The notes under the pieces were generated by a model. It was not told the origin of the DNA. It was given only the letters and a program-made list of their open reading frames with translations, and searched no databases. Positions 32,669 through 40,942 of a stretch of DNA of 64,000 nucleotides are shown here, piece by piece (the stretch's first letter is position 1; each line of letters opens with the position of its first letter). The DNA comes from Parahaliea mediterranea (GTDB taxonomy: Bacteria > Pseudomonadota > Gammaproteobacteria > Pseudomonadales > Halieaceae). The position numbers were made by a program, and so were the translations under genes. The DNA lies in assembly GCF_003402235.1 (NCBI RefSeq), contig NZ_QEWO01000010.1:22932-86931 (forward strand), given 5' to 3'.

Positions 32669-34547
32669 ACGATGGCGCATGCCGTTACTGGCTTTGCTCA
32701 CGCTTCCCCCGCTGTTGGGTGTGCTGCTGATCAGCGGGATATCCTGGCGCCTGTTCGATCCCGCTGTGACTCAATCCTCTGAGGTGGCGTTGGAGGTATT
32801 GGAAGATATGATTCGCACCACCGGCAGTGAGTCTTTGCGCTACCCTCTGGCGGTGGGTGACGAGGAGGCAGTCGAAAGACTGGTCGGGGCAATGGCACGC
32901 AACGACCTGGTATTCGCGGTGCAGGTGGCGGATGCCGAAGGTCGTCTGGTGGCCCGGGCCCAAAATCAGCAGTTGCCGATCGCACAGGGAATTCAGCTGA
33001 TCGAGTATCGCCAGCCGCTTACAATTCAAGCTCTGGCGGATGAGCCGGTGTCAGTTGGGGCAGGCGATGGTGAAGTGTACGTGGGCGAGGTGCTGTTCCA
33101 GTTGACGCCACACGTGCTGGCAGAGCAAAAAAGCCGATTGGTTAAAGACTACCAGCGATTGATCGGGGTGGTGTTATTGCTGGGTTCACTGCTGGTTCTG
33201 CTCGCAGCCCGGATTCTGTGGCGATCGGCGAGAACGATAACGGGCGCCTTGCGGCGAATTGCTGCAGGCGAGCGGGGTATCCTCATCGACGACGAGCCGC
33301 TGGTGTCGGAGTTTGACGTGATCGCGCGTGGCGTGAATCGATTGTCGGAGAATGTGGATGAAGCCCGGGCGCGGCAGGAAGCCTCGCTACAACAGCTTGA
33401 AGTGGCGGTGAACAGTGCCCAGCAATCGGACAGGGAAACACGCGCCTTCTACGAAACCGCAACACGGGAGATCGCCGATCCGGTAATGCAGGTGGTAGAA
33501 CTGCTGAAATTGAACCAGCAGGGCGTCAGCTCGCCGGTGGACCCGGCGGTGATTCTGCACAATGCCGAGCGCGTCAAACTGTCCGTCCTCGCGATGCTGG
33601 GAAAACTCGAGGAGGCACAGGAGGGCAGGGTGACGACGGATGTGGATCTCACCGACTACTTTAGTGACCTGGCCACTCGATATCGGCCCCGGTTCGCCCG
33701 CAAGGGGCTGGCCTTTCATGTGAGTGGCAGTGCGCCGACCGTCCTCGAAAACGTCCAGATCGATTCAGGGACGCTGGATATCGTCCTGGAAAAGCTGCTG
33801 GAGAACGCGCTTGCCTTTACACCGCAAGGCGAGGTGCGGATTCATTGGCAAGTCGTGAATGAGGCGACGTTGGGCCCGGAACTGGTCATTTCGGTCAAGG
33901 ACAATGGCCAAGGGATCGCTGCGCAGCACCTGGAGAAGGTTTTTGACCGGTATACGCAGTTTTCTCCGGACAATGACGGGGCGTCTGGCAGTGGGCTCGG
34001 CCTGTACATCGCGCGGGAGTTGTTGGCTCGCAGGGGAGGTAGTCTGGGGCTGGTGAGCCAGCGCGGGGTCGGTAGTGAGTTCACGGTCCGACTGCCAGTC
34101 GTCCCGCTGACGCGCCCTGAAACCGCGCGACCTGGCCTTCAGGGGCAAACGTCGCTGACGGTGGGCGTGGATGCGTCACAGCACCGCCTGATTGAATCCA
34201 GCTTGTCAGTATGGGGTATGGAGGTCTTGCAGGCGGATACCGCAATCGAAGCGCTGGCCCTGCTCGCCAAGCATCCAGTCCGCCTCCTGTGGGTAGAAGA
34301 GGGGATAGAGGACATCGATCTGGACAGCTTTTTGGCGGAAGCAAGAAAGCGCCAGGAAGGGGCTAAGGTGGTGGTATTGGCGCTGGATGCCGCCGAGTCG
34401 CAGGACGGCGTGCTTCAGGTGCGAAAACCCGTTGAGAAGCCCGAGATTAATGCGCTGTTGCGTCAGCTCATCGAAACAGCGGATGATCGGGTCGATTATC
34501 GACTGGTAGAACGTCTCAAAACGGTACAAAAACCAGACAATGAGTAG
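32658..34547 (+). CDS. Membrane sensor histidine-kinase-like protein with degenerate phosphoacceptor and receiver
   Basis: A 629-residue protein with a periplasmic sensor between helices at about 10-30 and 170-190, a HAMP-like region, then a HisKA-like helix, HATPase and C-terminal receiver-like domain. The ATPase boxes are good: LLENALAF (N), DNGQGI (G1) and SGSGLGLYIARELL (G2). The phosphoacceptor box reads TREIADPV where SHELRTPL is usual, so the His is replaced by Arg. The receiver also lacks the usual Asp triad. It may be a pseudokinase or signal through another partner. Confidence 0.75.
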   Translation: MATRRWRMPLLALLTLPPLLGVLLISGISWRLFDPAVTQSSEVALEVLEDMIRTTGSESLRYPLAVGDEEAVERLVGAMARNDLVFAVQVADAEGRLVARAQNQQLPIAQGIQLIEYRQPLTIQALADEPVSVGAGDGEVYVGEVLFQLTPHVLAEQKSRLVKDYQRLIGVVLLLGSLLVLLAARILWRSARTITGALRRIAAGERGILIDDEPLVSEFDVIARGVNRLSENVDEARARQEASLQQLEVAVNSAQQSDRETRAFYETATREIADPVMQVVELLKLNQQGVSSPVDPAVILHNAERVKLSVLAMLGKLEEAQEGRVTTDVDLTDYFSDLATRYRPRFARKGLAFHVSGSAPTVLENVQIDSGTLDIVLEKLLENALAFTPQGEVRIHWQVVNEATLGPELVISVKDNGQGIAAQHLEKVFDRYTQFSPDNDGASGSGLGLYIARELLARRGGSLGLVSQRGVGSEFTVRLPVVPLTRPETARPGLQGQTSLTVGVDASQHRLIESSLSVWGMEVLQADTAIEALALLAKHPVRLLWVEEGIEDIDLDSFLAEARKRQEGAKVVVLALDAAESQDGVLQVRKPVEKPEINALLRQLIETADDRVDYRLVERLKTVQKPDNE

Positions 34548-34573
34548 AACTTTACCTTCTGAGCTCCGCCGCC

Positions 34574-35066
34574 ATGTCCATTGATTCAGCACGCGTCGTC
34601 TGTACGGGTTGTGACTACGAAACGCGGGAAGTATTCCGCCCCATTTTGATCCGGTATCAAACTGGGAATGGGCAGTTCATTGAGACAGGGCGGACCAAAT
34701 GGATGGTGCTACGACTGTACAGACTACTCCAGTATTGAACGGATACATCCGGATGCGCTGCGCGAGAAACGGGCGCAGAAGGGGTGGTTACGGTACCAGC
34801 TCGGCCAACTGGACAATGAGATAGCCGAGTTGGGCGAGTTGATCAAGTTGGTGAATCGTCGCTCTTCGAAGGCGAGATGCCTCAAGTGCTGGTCGGACAA
34901 TACAGCACCGGTCACTTTCGACGCCGAAAGCGGCACTGCTCAGGACTTTGTGCATGGTTGTGGCGGACACTTGCGGATAATCCACGACCATTCAGGACCG
35001 CGCTTCCACTTCCGCAGGACAACCTACGTATTAAACGAGGAGGGAGAGCTCCTCGCGGAGGAGTAG
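34574..35066 (+). pseudogene. Frameshifted Cys-rich (zinc-ribbon-like) gene
   Basis: ATG 34574 opens a frame with VVCTGCDYETREVFRPILIR that runs into FIETGRTKWM and soon stops. From about 34695 the +1 frame continues sensibly with NGWCYDCTDYSSIERI, RCLKCWSDNTAPVTF and a C-terminal FRRTTYVLNEEGELLAEE. Removing one C in CGGACCAAAT (34691-34700) would join them as TGRTNGWCYDC, giving a protein of about 163 residues with three CxxC pairs. Either a real one-base insertion or a sequencing error. Function unknown. Confidence 0.7.
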
Positions 35067-35158
35067 GCGGCGGAACGGCACGGGATGCCTTTGTCAGGTG
35101 TCAATGGGTCATACCGGCAGGCAGGACTACCTGGTGAGGACTCCTCGCAAAAAGATGC

Positions 35159-37411
35159 TCAGAAGAAGGTAAAAGCCGCACTGATAAATACGCGATCCTG
35201 CCCGTCAATGAGCGCAACGTTGGGTGTCAGGGACGAAATTTCGGTATAGGCGTTGATACCGTCGGGGTAATGACGGTAGTTCAGCTGTAAATCGATGTGA
35301 CCTTTGGGAAGAGGAATCCGGTGGCTCAGCGTCAGATCCAGTCGGTCGTAGGAGGCATCTGCGACCTGGTCCGCCCCGTAATAAACACCCGATAGGGCGC
35401 TATGAGCACCGAGCGGCACAATACCCCACAAACTGCCGGCCTGCTGCGGCCGAAGCGTTGCTTCGAAGGGGGTTTCGGTGTCCGTATCGAGGTAGACATA
35501 GGAAGCGCCCCATTCAAACCCATTGGCCAGGGTGTGATGGAGTCCGAATTCGACGCCCTGTGTTCGCAGCTCGCCGTCATTGGTCAGCCTGAAATCCACG
35601 TAATTGAAGGGCTCGGAGATCAGGTTCCGGTAATCTTCATAGAACAAAGTGACATCCGCCTGGAGGCTGTGAAAGCGACTGTAGGACAGGCCGATTTCAG
35701 AATGCTCCAACACTTCGGGCTCAAGACCTTCGGGAGAAAGGGCGGTGCGGATCAGGTTGCCCTGACTTCTGCCCAGGTGATCCACTTCGCCGCCATCGAA
35801 GTCCACGGTGTAGGTCCAGTTGCGCTCGGTCTCATAAACATCCGGGAGCCGGGCTGACCGGGCGTGCATGGCGCGCAGCACCAGGTGCTCACGAAGCAGG
35901 TAGTTGGCGGCAAGGCGGTAGGAGAACGCGTCGTCACTTTCCACAGTGCTGGTGGTCTCCCAGGAAAGGGTGCCATTCAAGACCCAGCGAGCGTTCGGTG
36001 CATAACGCAAGGTGTTGTACAGATGAACCGTGTCCTGATCCACCGATCCGCCCAGATACGTCTGGGCGGTCACATCGTTGCGGGTGTATGCCACACCGAA
36101 GGCGTTTTGCAGCGTGCCAGTGAGGTGTGACACGACATGCGCGTTGAGCTCAAAACGGTCCTCATCCAGGTCCTGATCGGTGATGCCACAGCGCTCATCC
36201 AGCAACTGCAGGCCCTGTGCTTGCAAGTAGGGCCCAAGGGCATCGATTGTGGCTTGTTCTTCGGGTGTCGGTGTTTGGACCAAAGAGTGATTCAGCGTCA
36301 GATTGCCCGTCAGCATGGCGCCCACCACGGCAAGCTGATCCCGCAAATCAAAATGCACGGAGGGCAAGGCGTCCACCTCTGCCACCCGGGGATCAAAGGC
36401 GAAATTGTTCCCGCAGAGGCTGATTACCTGATCTCGGGTATAGGTGCTGGCATTCAGCCCAAAAACCACGTCGTGGGCGATCTCACCGGTATCGATCACG
36501 CCGTGCAGCTCGCTGGAAAGAAAACCACTGGTTTCATCGGCCTGCGGTGCGACCCTGAAATGACTTAGGGCCACCGCCACAAAGGGGTCATCCGAGGTGA
36601 GGTGGTCGAAGCCAGGGACCTGGTAGCTGGAGTCCGCGTAGGCAGCAGCAATATCAAGCAACCAGTGCCCGCCCAGCCGGTGCTCCAGGTTCAGCATCAC
36701 CGAGTCGGTGGCAACTTCATTGTCATAGTCCCCGACGAAATCGACAGCGCCATCGAAACCGTCGTTCTCCCGATGGAAATACCGCAGTCCCCACTGGGTA
36801 TCGCCGATTTGCCAGCCGCCGTTCAAAAACAGGTCTCGGGTTTGACCTTCGCCGAGTCGGGTGGAGCCGTAAAGGCCCCGAGTGGCGATGGTGTCCTGAA
36901 TCAGGTTGACCGTGGAGGTCATGGCGTTGGTACCGTATTCCGGACTGGGTCCACGCACGACCTCAATGTAGTTCAGGTCCTGTAGATCCAGGGGTAGCCG
37001 GTACCAGTGGGCGCCGGCGTAGCCAGGCCGTTGCAGGCGGTTGGAGTTGTACAGCACCTCGCTGCGTCGGGGTACGTTGACGTTGGCGCCGTGATAGCCG
37101 ACGGAGACATCGGAGCCATGGGTTTCACTGACCATCACTCCCGGGACGAGCCGCAGTGCGTCGACCATGTCGGTAATGCCCAGCTTGCGCAGGGTAGAGA
37201 CCTCCAGGGAGGTTACTGCGTTGGGGGAATCGATGAAGGAGGAAGCCATTCGGGCCGGTGTGATGAACGTAGGGCGGTTTTCCGCGCTGACATCGGTTGC
37301 CGCATACGGCTCGGGGACGAGTGGCTCCGTCTCCGCCGCGGCAGCTCTGGACATGGCGACAATAAGCGCAGCCGCTAGCGCGGCAGTTCGGCGTGGTTCA
37401 ATGAATGTCAT
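35159..37411 (-). CDS. TonB-dependent outer-membrane receptor
   Basis: A 750-residue receptor with a signal peptide after MTFIEPRR, a plug domain (STLRKLGITDMVDALRLVPG; YIEVVRGPSPEYGTNAM) and a 22-strand-type barrel ending with the aromatic signature FISAAFTFF. Barrel phrases such as GVEFGLHHTLANGFEWGASY are typical. The ligand cannot be told; siderophore or vitamin receptors look similar. It faces the sensor-kinase cassette and may be part of the same nutrient or metallophore response. Start 37411 places the signal peptide at the N-terminus. Confidence 0.9.
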   Translation of the reverse strand: MTFIEPRRTAALAAALIVAMSRAAAAETEPLVPEPYAATDVSAENRPTFITPARMASSFIDSPNAVTSLEVSTLRKLGITDMVDALRLVPGVMVSETHGSDVSVGYHGANVNVPRRSEVLYNSNRLQRPGYAGAHWYRLPLDLQDLNYIEVVRGPSPEYGTNAMTSTVNLIQDTIATRGLYGSTRLGEGQTRDLFLNGGWQIGDTQWGLRYFHRENDGFDGAVDFVGDYDNEVATDSVMLNLEHRLGGHWLLDIAAAYADSSYQVPGFDHLTSDDPFVAVALSHFRVAPQADETSGFLSSELHGVIDTGEIAHDVVFGLNASTYTRDQVISLCGNNFAFDPRVAEVDALPSVHFDLRDQLAVVGAMLTGNLTLNHSLVQTPTPEEQATIDALGPYLQAQGLQLLDERCGITDQDLDEDRFELNAHVVSHLTGTLQNAFGVAYTRNDVTAQTYLGGSVDQDTVHLYNTLRYAPNARWVLNGTLSWETTSTVESDDAFSYRLAANYLLREHLVLRAMHARSARLPDVYETERNWTYTVDFDGGEVDHLGRSQGNLIRTALSPEGLEPEVLEHSEIGLSYSRFHSLQADVTLFYEDYRNLISEPFNYVDFRLTNDGELRTQGVEFGLHHTLANGFEWGASYVYLDTDTETPFEATLRPQQAGSLWGIVPLGAHSALSGVYYGADQVADASYDRLDLTLSHRIPLPKGHIDLQLNYRHYPDGINAYTEISSLTPNVALIDGQDRVFISAAFTFF

Positions 37412-37509
37412 GGCGTCAAGGTTAGCTTTTCCGGTCCCTTGTTTGACGATGGCGTCGCCCACGGGGAGAGCCTCAGGGCCCGAAAGTCCCGCGGTCTCGA
37501 CAGCGCAGT

Positions 37510-38175
37510 TCAGGTGCGTGCGAACAGCCATACGGCGGTTTGGATAACGGCCCCGAAGCACTCGGAAAGGATCGGGATATAGGCACCTTGCGCGGGATCG
37601 TATTGCGCAACGACGTCGGGGGGCAGGTCGTAGTGCAGGGCCGCTTCGTGCATATAGGCGAGATAGCGCCGGGAAGGCAGTGCGGGTGTCTCCAAGCTGG
37701 GTGGAGAGATCAGGGTCTTTGCCAGCGCAGTGGTACCGTCACGGAAGGTCACGGTAACTTCGCGCACGTCGTAAGAGTCCCCTTCGCTGCCGATGATGCG
37801 GGATAGCTCAGCGCTACTGAGACGGTGATACACCCCATAGGCTGTTGCGCCGGATTTGGCCTGTAGATTGGCGAAGGCAGGCTCCAGCGCTGACATTCCC
37901 TCCAGGTTAAAGGTGACGGTGTAGTCTGGCAGCGCCGCCATCTGGCTGGCAGCCCGATGAATGCCTCTCACCCGGGTAAAATAGCGGTCGTTCATGTTGG
38001 AGCCGTAGGCGAAATAACCAACGGTTGCCGCCGGGTCCGGGGCCGGGGGGCGTCCCGGTAGCTGAATGTACAGATTCACGCCGACAACGAATACGATCGG
38101 CAGTGTGATCGACAGCCCGAATAACCGGCGTAGCAGACGGCGATAGTGTGTGGTGGGCGGCATGCTAGATGGCAT
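37510..38175 (-). CDS. Membrane-anchored gamma-glutamylcyclotransferase-like protein
   Basis: A 221-residue protein with one N-terminal membrane helix (LFGLSITLPIVFVVGVNLYI) followed by a GGCT-like fold recognisable from YFAYGSNMNDRY. GGCT enzymes cleave gamma-glutamyl dipeptides; here the domain would lie on the periplasmic side or be tethered to the membrane. It overlaps the upstream CI-like regulator gene by 11 bp if the first Met is used; 38163 is an alternative start. Confidence 0.75.
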   Translation of the reverse strand: MPSSMPPTTHYRRLLRRLFGLSITLPIVFVVGVNLYIQLPGRPPAPDPAATVGYFAYGSNMNDRYFTRVRGIHRAASQMAALPDYTVTFNLEGMSALEPAFANLQAKSGATAYGVYHRLSSAELSRIIGSEGDSYDVREVTVTFRDGTTALAKTLISPPSLETPALPSRRYLAYMHEAALHYDLPPDVVAQYDPAQGAYIPILSECFGAVIQTAVWLFART

Positions 38176-38734
38176 CCAGGATGGCGAGTTCTAGAAACGC
38201 TGTCGCGGTCGCCAGCACGGTGTCTTCGTCCGGGGAGGGTCCCTTGCCAACCTTGATGGCGTAGTAGCGGGCTACCCTCACAACGACCTTCGTCCAGAGC
38301 GTCAGGTGATCCGGGTCGAGTGGATCCAGATCTCTCTGCCGCATCGCCTTCGTCACCACGGTTTGTACAAACCCTTGCTGTGGCGGGGACAACCCGCTCC
38401 TCGCCAGTTCGGCATTCACATCCAGTGCGACGTACTTGCCCGTCAGATAATCCAGCAGCTCGTCCTGCGTCGCATTCACCGGGTAGTGGCTGGTGATGTA
38501 GGCGGTGAGTGTCGTCAGGTTGCTGCGTCTGGGCTTGGTGCCGGTAAACCACTTCCCCGCGGCCACCGGCTGAATTCCCGCGGCGTTGACCAGCCATTTC
38601 GATCGTCCCTGCCCCTGGGGCGGTACCGAGAGTGCATCCAGCAACGCATTGAGGCGATCCGCAAATTCCGAGTGCGTGCGCGCCATCGCTTCCAGATCGA
38701 GCAGCATGCTCTGAGTCACTAACGTGGTCGCCAT
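38165..38734 (-). CDS. CI-like XRE-type repressor candidate
   Basis: A 189-residue protein. Residues about 20-75 read like an XRE/phage-repressor HTH: FADRLNALLDALSV, then WLVNAAGIQPVAAGKWFTGT and NLTTLTAYITS. A C-terminal helical domain of unknown type follows, with no LexA-type Ser/Lys protease motif that I can see. AGGAG stands 3 bp before the chosen ATG. It is divergent from a Cro-like gene that starts the transfer operon, so I infer that it is the repressor arm of a bistable switch. Confidence 0.6.
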   Translation of the reverse strand: MATTLVTQSMLLDLEAMARTHSEFADRLNALLDALSVPPQGQGRSKWLVNAAGIQPVAAGKWFTGTKPRRSNLTTLTAYITSHYPVNATQDELLDYLTGKYVALDVNAELARSGLSPPQQGFVQTVVTKAMRQRDLDPLDPDHLTLWTKVVVRVARYYAIKVGKGPSPDEDTVLATATAFLELAILDAI

Positions 38735-38780
38735 GAACTCCTGTGCCGTTTTTCCGTCGAGGTGAAGATTAATTCTATAG

Positions 38781-38859
38781 GCATTGTTGACATATTGGTA
38801 TTTATCGTTAAATCTATAAACCGATACTAAAACAATATATACGCAAACACTAACAATGC
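38781..38859. promoter_or_regulatory. Operator region between CI-like and Cro-like genes
   Basis: GCATTGTT (38781-38788) and AACAATGC (38852-38859) form the outer inverted repeat. A third ATTGTT-type half-site lies on the minus strand near 38830 (ACTAAAACAATAT). The region is very AT-rich compared with its surroundings. The layout recalls lambdoid operators with several half-sites. Confidence 0.5.
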
Positions 38860-38918
38860 TAAATGGCGTCTCATCGGGCCTGTGCGGTGAACGCAGTCCT
38901 GGATACGGAGGATCGAGC

Positions 38919-39140
38919 ATGTCGGTAGATGAGGTGATCAGGTATTTCGGGAACAATGCCTCGGCGGCCGCTCGCGCACTGAATACCACGCCGCACAACA
39001 TTTACCGCTGGCGTCGCGAGGGGCAGGTGCCGCGGGGCCGTCAGTATGAACTGCACCTGAAGACCCGCGGCGCCCTCAAGGCCGATGGGTTTGATCCCGA
39101 CGTCGACTACCTGGCGATTGGGCGGACCTTGGCGCAATGA
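38919..39140 (+). CDS. Cro/YdaS-like HTH regulator at the head of the transfer operon
   Basis: A 73-residue protein with the Cro/YdaS-type helix-turn-helix (VIRYFGNNASAAARALNTTP, then HNIYRWRREGQVPRGRQYEL) in the usual length. The ATG follows GGAGGATCGAGC. Its stop overlaps the start of the first conjugation gene (ATGA), so synthesis of the regulator and the secretion system is linked. Confidence 0.85.
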   Translation: MSVDEVIRYFGNNASAAARALNTTPHNIYRWRREGQVPRGRQYELHLKTRGALKADGFDPDVDYLAIGRTLAQ

Positions 39141-39817
39141 GGTGGCGATGGCTGGCAGGTCTGGCAGTGCTGTCCGGGGCCGTTGCCGCTGAAACTCCCG
39201 AGGTCGTCATCACCAGCGAGATTCCTTTGGCTGAAAGCGCCCAGACTTGGGGCCTCAGTGAAGCCGAATTTCGGCGCTATCAACGCCTCATGGCGGGCCG
39301 GCGCGGGCAATGGTCGCCGGGTCTCGATCCCATCACGGCGCTTGGGGTGAGCACGGATTCGGCCGCGGAACGCCGGCGTTTTGCCGAGCTGTTCGTCAAG
39401 GCCGAGTTTGAACGCACTCGCAAGGAGCTCGCCTTTCAAGCCGCCGTCGATGACGCCTGGCAACGCCTATACCCACAGACGCCGCGCCTCTCGACCAACG
39501 ACCAACCCCAACAGGCGCAGACGGGGGGCCAATTCGCTCAACGCACCGCGCTGATTCTCAGGCTGGGCAGTACGACGGGCCGCAACCGTTTGATCAAACT
39601 GCTCCAGGGTCATCCGGGCCAACTCGATGTGCACGTGGTCGGCGCTCGCGGCGATGACGCCGCGCTGCGTGACTGGGCCGCGGACGTCCCACTGCTGGAA
39701 CAGGCGCTCACCGAGGGCAGGGCAACACTCAATCACGGCGATCAATTCCGCACGGAAGTCGATCTGCCGGCCATCTACCGCAGGGATGGGGTAGGGCAAT
39801 GGGCGCGCGTCGAGTGA
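39137..39817 (+). CDS. ICE conjugation protein, TIGR03759 family (PFL_4693-like)
   Basis: A 226-residue exported protein: signal peptide (WLAGLAVLSGAVAAE), then GLSEAEFRRYQRLMAGRRGQ and SPGLDPITALGV typical of the PFL_4693 group, and a thioredoxin-like C-terminal part (LDVHVVGARGDDAALRDWA). It is the first structural gene of the PFGI-1-class transfer operon. The role is presumed periplasmic assembly. Confidence 0.85.
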   Translation: MRWRWLAGLAVLSGAVAAETPEVVITSEIPLAESAQTWGLSEAEFRRYQRLMAGRRGQWSPGLDPITALGVSTDSAAERRRFAELFVKAEFERTRKELAFQAAVDDAWQRLYPQTPRLSTNDQPQQAQTGGQFAQRTALILRLGSTTGRNRLIKLLQGHPGQLDVHVVGARGDDAALRDWAADVPLLEQALTEGRATLNHGDQFRTEVDLPAIYRRDGVGQWARVE

Positions 39818-40389
39818 TGCAAGCGCTGGTCGGCGCCGTCCTGGGAAGCGTTGCAACGTTCGCGATTGCCGACCGCGCGCACTATGACGTGGTCGCTGAC
39901 TACGTCGGCGTCCCTAGGGATATTTTCTATGCGATGGCGTTGGCAGAGTCCGGGCGGGAGCGGGACGGGCTGTTAGCGCCGTGGCCTTGGACCCTGAACA
40001 TCGCGGGCGACGCCCATTTTTACCCCGATCGCGACGCCATGTTCGCCGCCCTAATGACGGCGTTGCAAAACGGTCAGTTGCGTGTCGATGTGGGGCCGCT
40101 GCAACTCAATTGGTACTGGCAGTTCGAGCGGATTGACTCGCCCTGGCGGATTACTGACCCCGTGGTGAATGCCAAGCTCGCCGCCGCGTTCCTTAAGGAA
40201 CACTTTGAGCGGTCCGGTGATTGGTGGTTGGCGGTGGGGCACTATCACCGCCCCAGTGAGACCACCGTCGTGGATCGGGCAACAGCAGCGGCCTATCGCG
40301 AACGGGTGAGGTCCCTGCATACGCGCTACGCCGAGAAGTCCGCCGGGCGGAGCGAGCCCATTACACGGGAGGTGGCCGATGCGCATTAG
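39799..40389 (+). CDS. Conjugation-associated lytic transglycosylase
   Basis: A 196-residue protein with a signal peptide and an SLT-type fold. DIFYAMALAESGRE carries the catalytic Glu, and VGPLQLNWYWQF and WWLAVGHYHRPSE the usual glycan-binding positions. It would open peptidoglycan locally for the secretion channel. It overlaps both neighbours in the operon. Confidence 0.88.
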   Translation: MGARRVMQALVGAVLGSVATFAIADRAHYDVVADYVGVPRDIFYAMALAESGRERDGLLAPWPWTLNIAGDAHFYPDRDAMFAALMTALQNGQLRVDVGPLQLNWYWQFERIDSPWRITDPVVNAKLAAAFLKEHFERSGDWWLAVGHYHRPSETTVVDRATAAAYRERVRSLHTRYAEKSAGRSEPITREVADAH

Positions 40390-40942
40390 GCCGCTTCACT
40401 TCCTGCCGTTACTCATCGGGTTGGCGTTTGCGCCGGCTCAGGCTGACCAACCCATCAGGGCACCGGTGGTGGTTTACAGCGGAGCACAGGCGGTTACGGC
40501 GGCACCTTATATTCAATCGCTCGCCCAACCACGGCCGCAAAGCGACAGCCGCGCGAACAGTATGCCAAAGCAGGGTGTGATGCCCCTTGAAACCCGGTTG
40601 CCCCTCATGCCCCGGCTGCTGCAGCCCGGATCGCCGGCGGTGCAGCGGACCGAGGCACCGGTACAGCCCTTCTTTATTATGGGCATGGATCGCACCAGCC
40701 TCGACTGGCTGGCCAGGACACTGCCGACCCTACTGTCGATCAATGCGACCGGCATGGTGGTGCAGGCGGCGAACCGGGACGATTGGCTGCTACTGCAGAA
40801 GAAGGCGCAGGCCGCCGGTCTGTCACTGGCGCTGTATCCCGACACCGGATTGACGGAAGCCTACGGCATCACGACCTACCCCGTGCTGGTGGTACCGCAG
40901 GGTATCCTGGAACTGGATAGGGCAGGGGAGGGCGGCCCATGA
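40379..40942 (+). CDS. ICE conjugation protein, TIGR03765 family (PFL_4695-like)
   Basis: A 187-residue exported protein with a signal peptide (LPLLIGLAFAPAQA). The conserved C-terminal block holds FFIMGMDRTSLDWLARTLPT, then LTEAYGITTYPVLVVPQGIL. Its position between transglycosylase and TraD is that of PFL_4695 in PFGI-1. Function within the channel is not known. Overlaps traD by four bases. Confidence 0.85.
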   Translation: MRIRPLHFLPLLIGLAFAPAQADQPIRAPVVVYSGAQAVTAAPYIQSLAQPRPQSDSRANSMPKQGVMPLETRLPLMPRLLQPGSPAVQRTEAPVQPFFIMGMDRTSLDWLARTLPTLLSINATGMVVQAANRDDWLLLQKKAQAAGLSLALYPDTGLTEAYGITTYPVLVVPQGILELDRAGEGGP

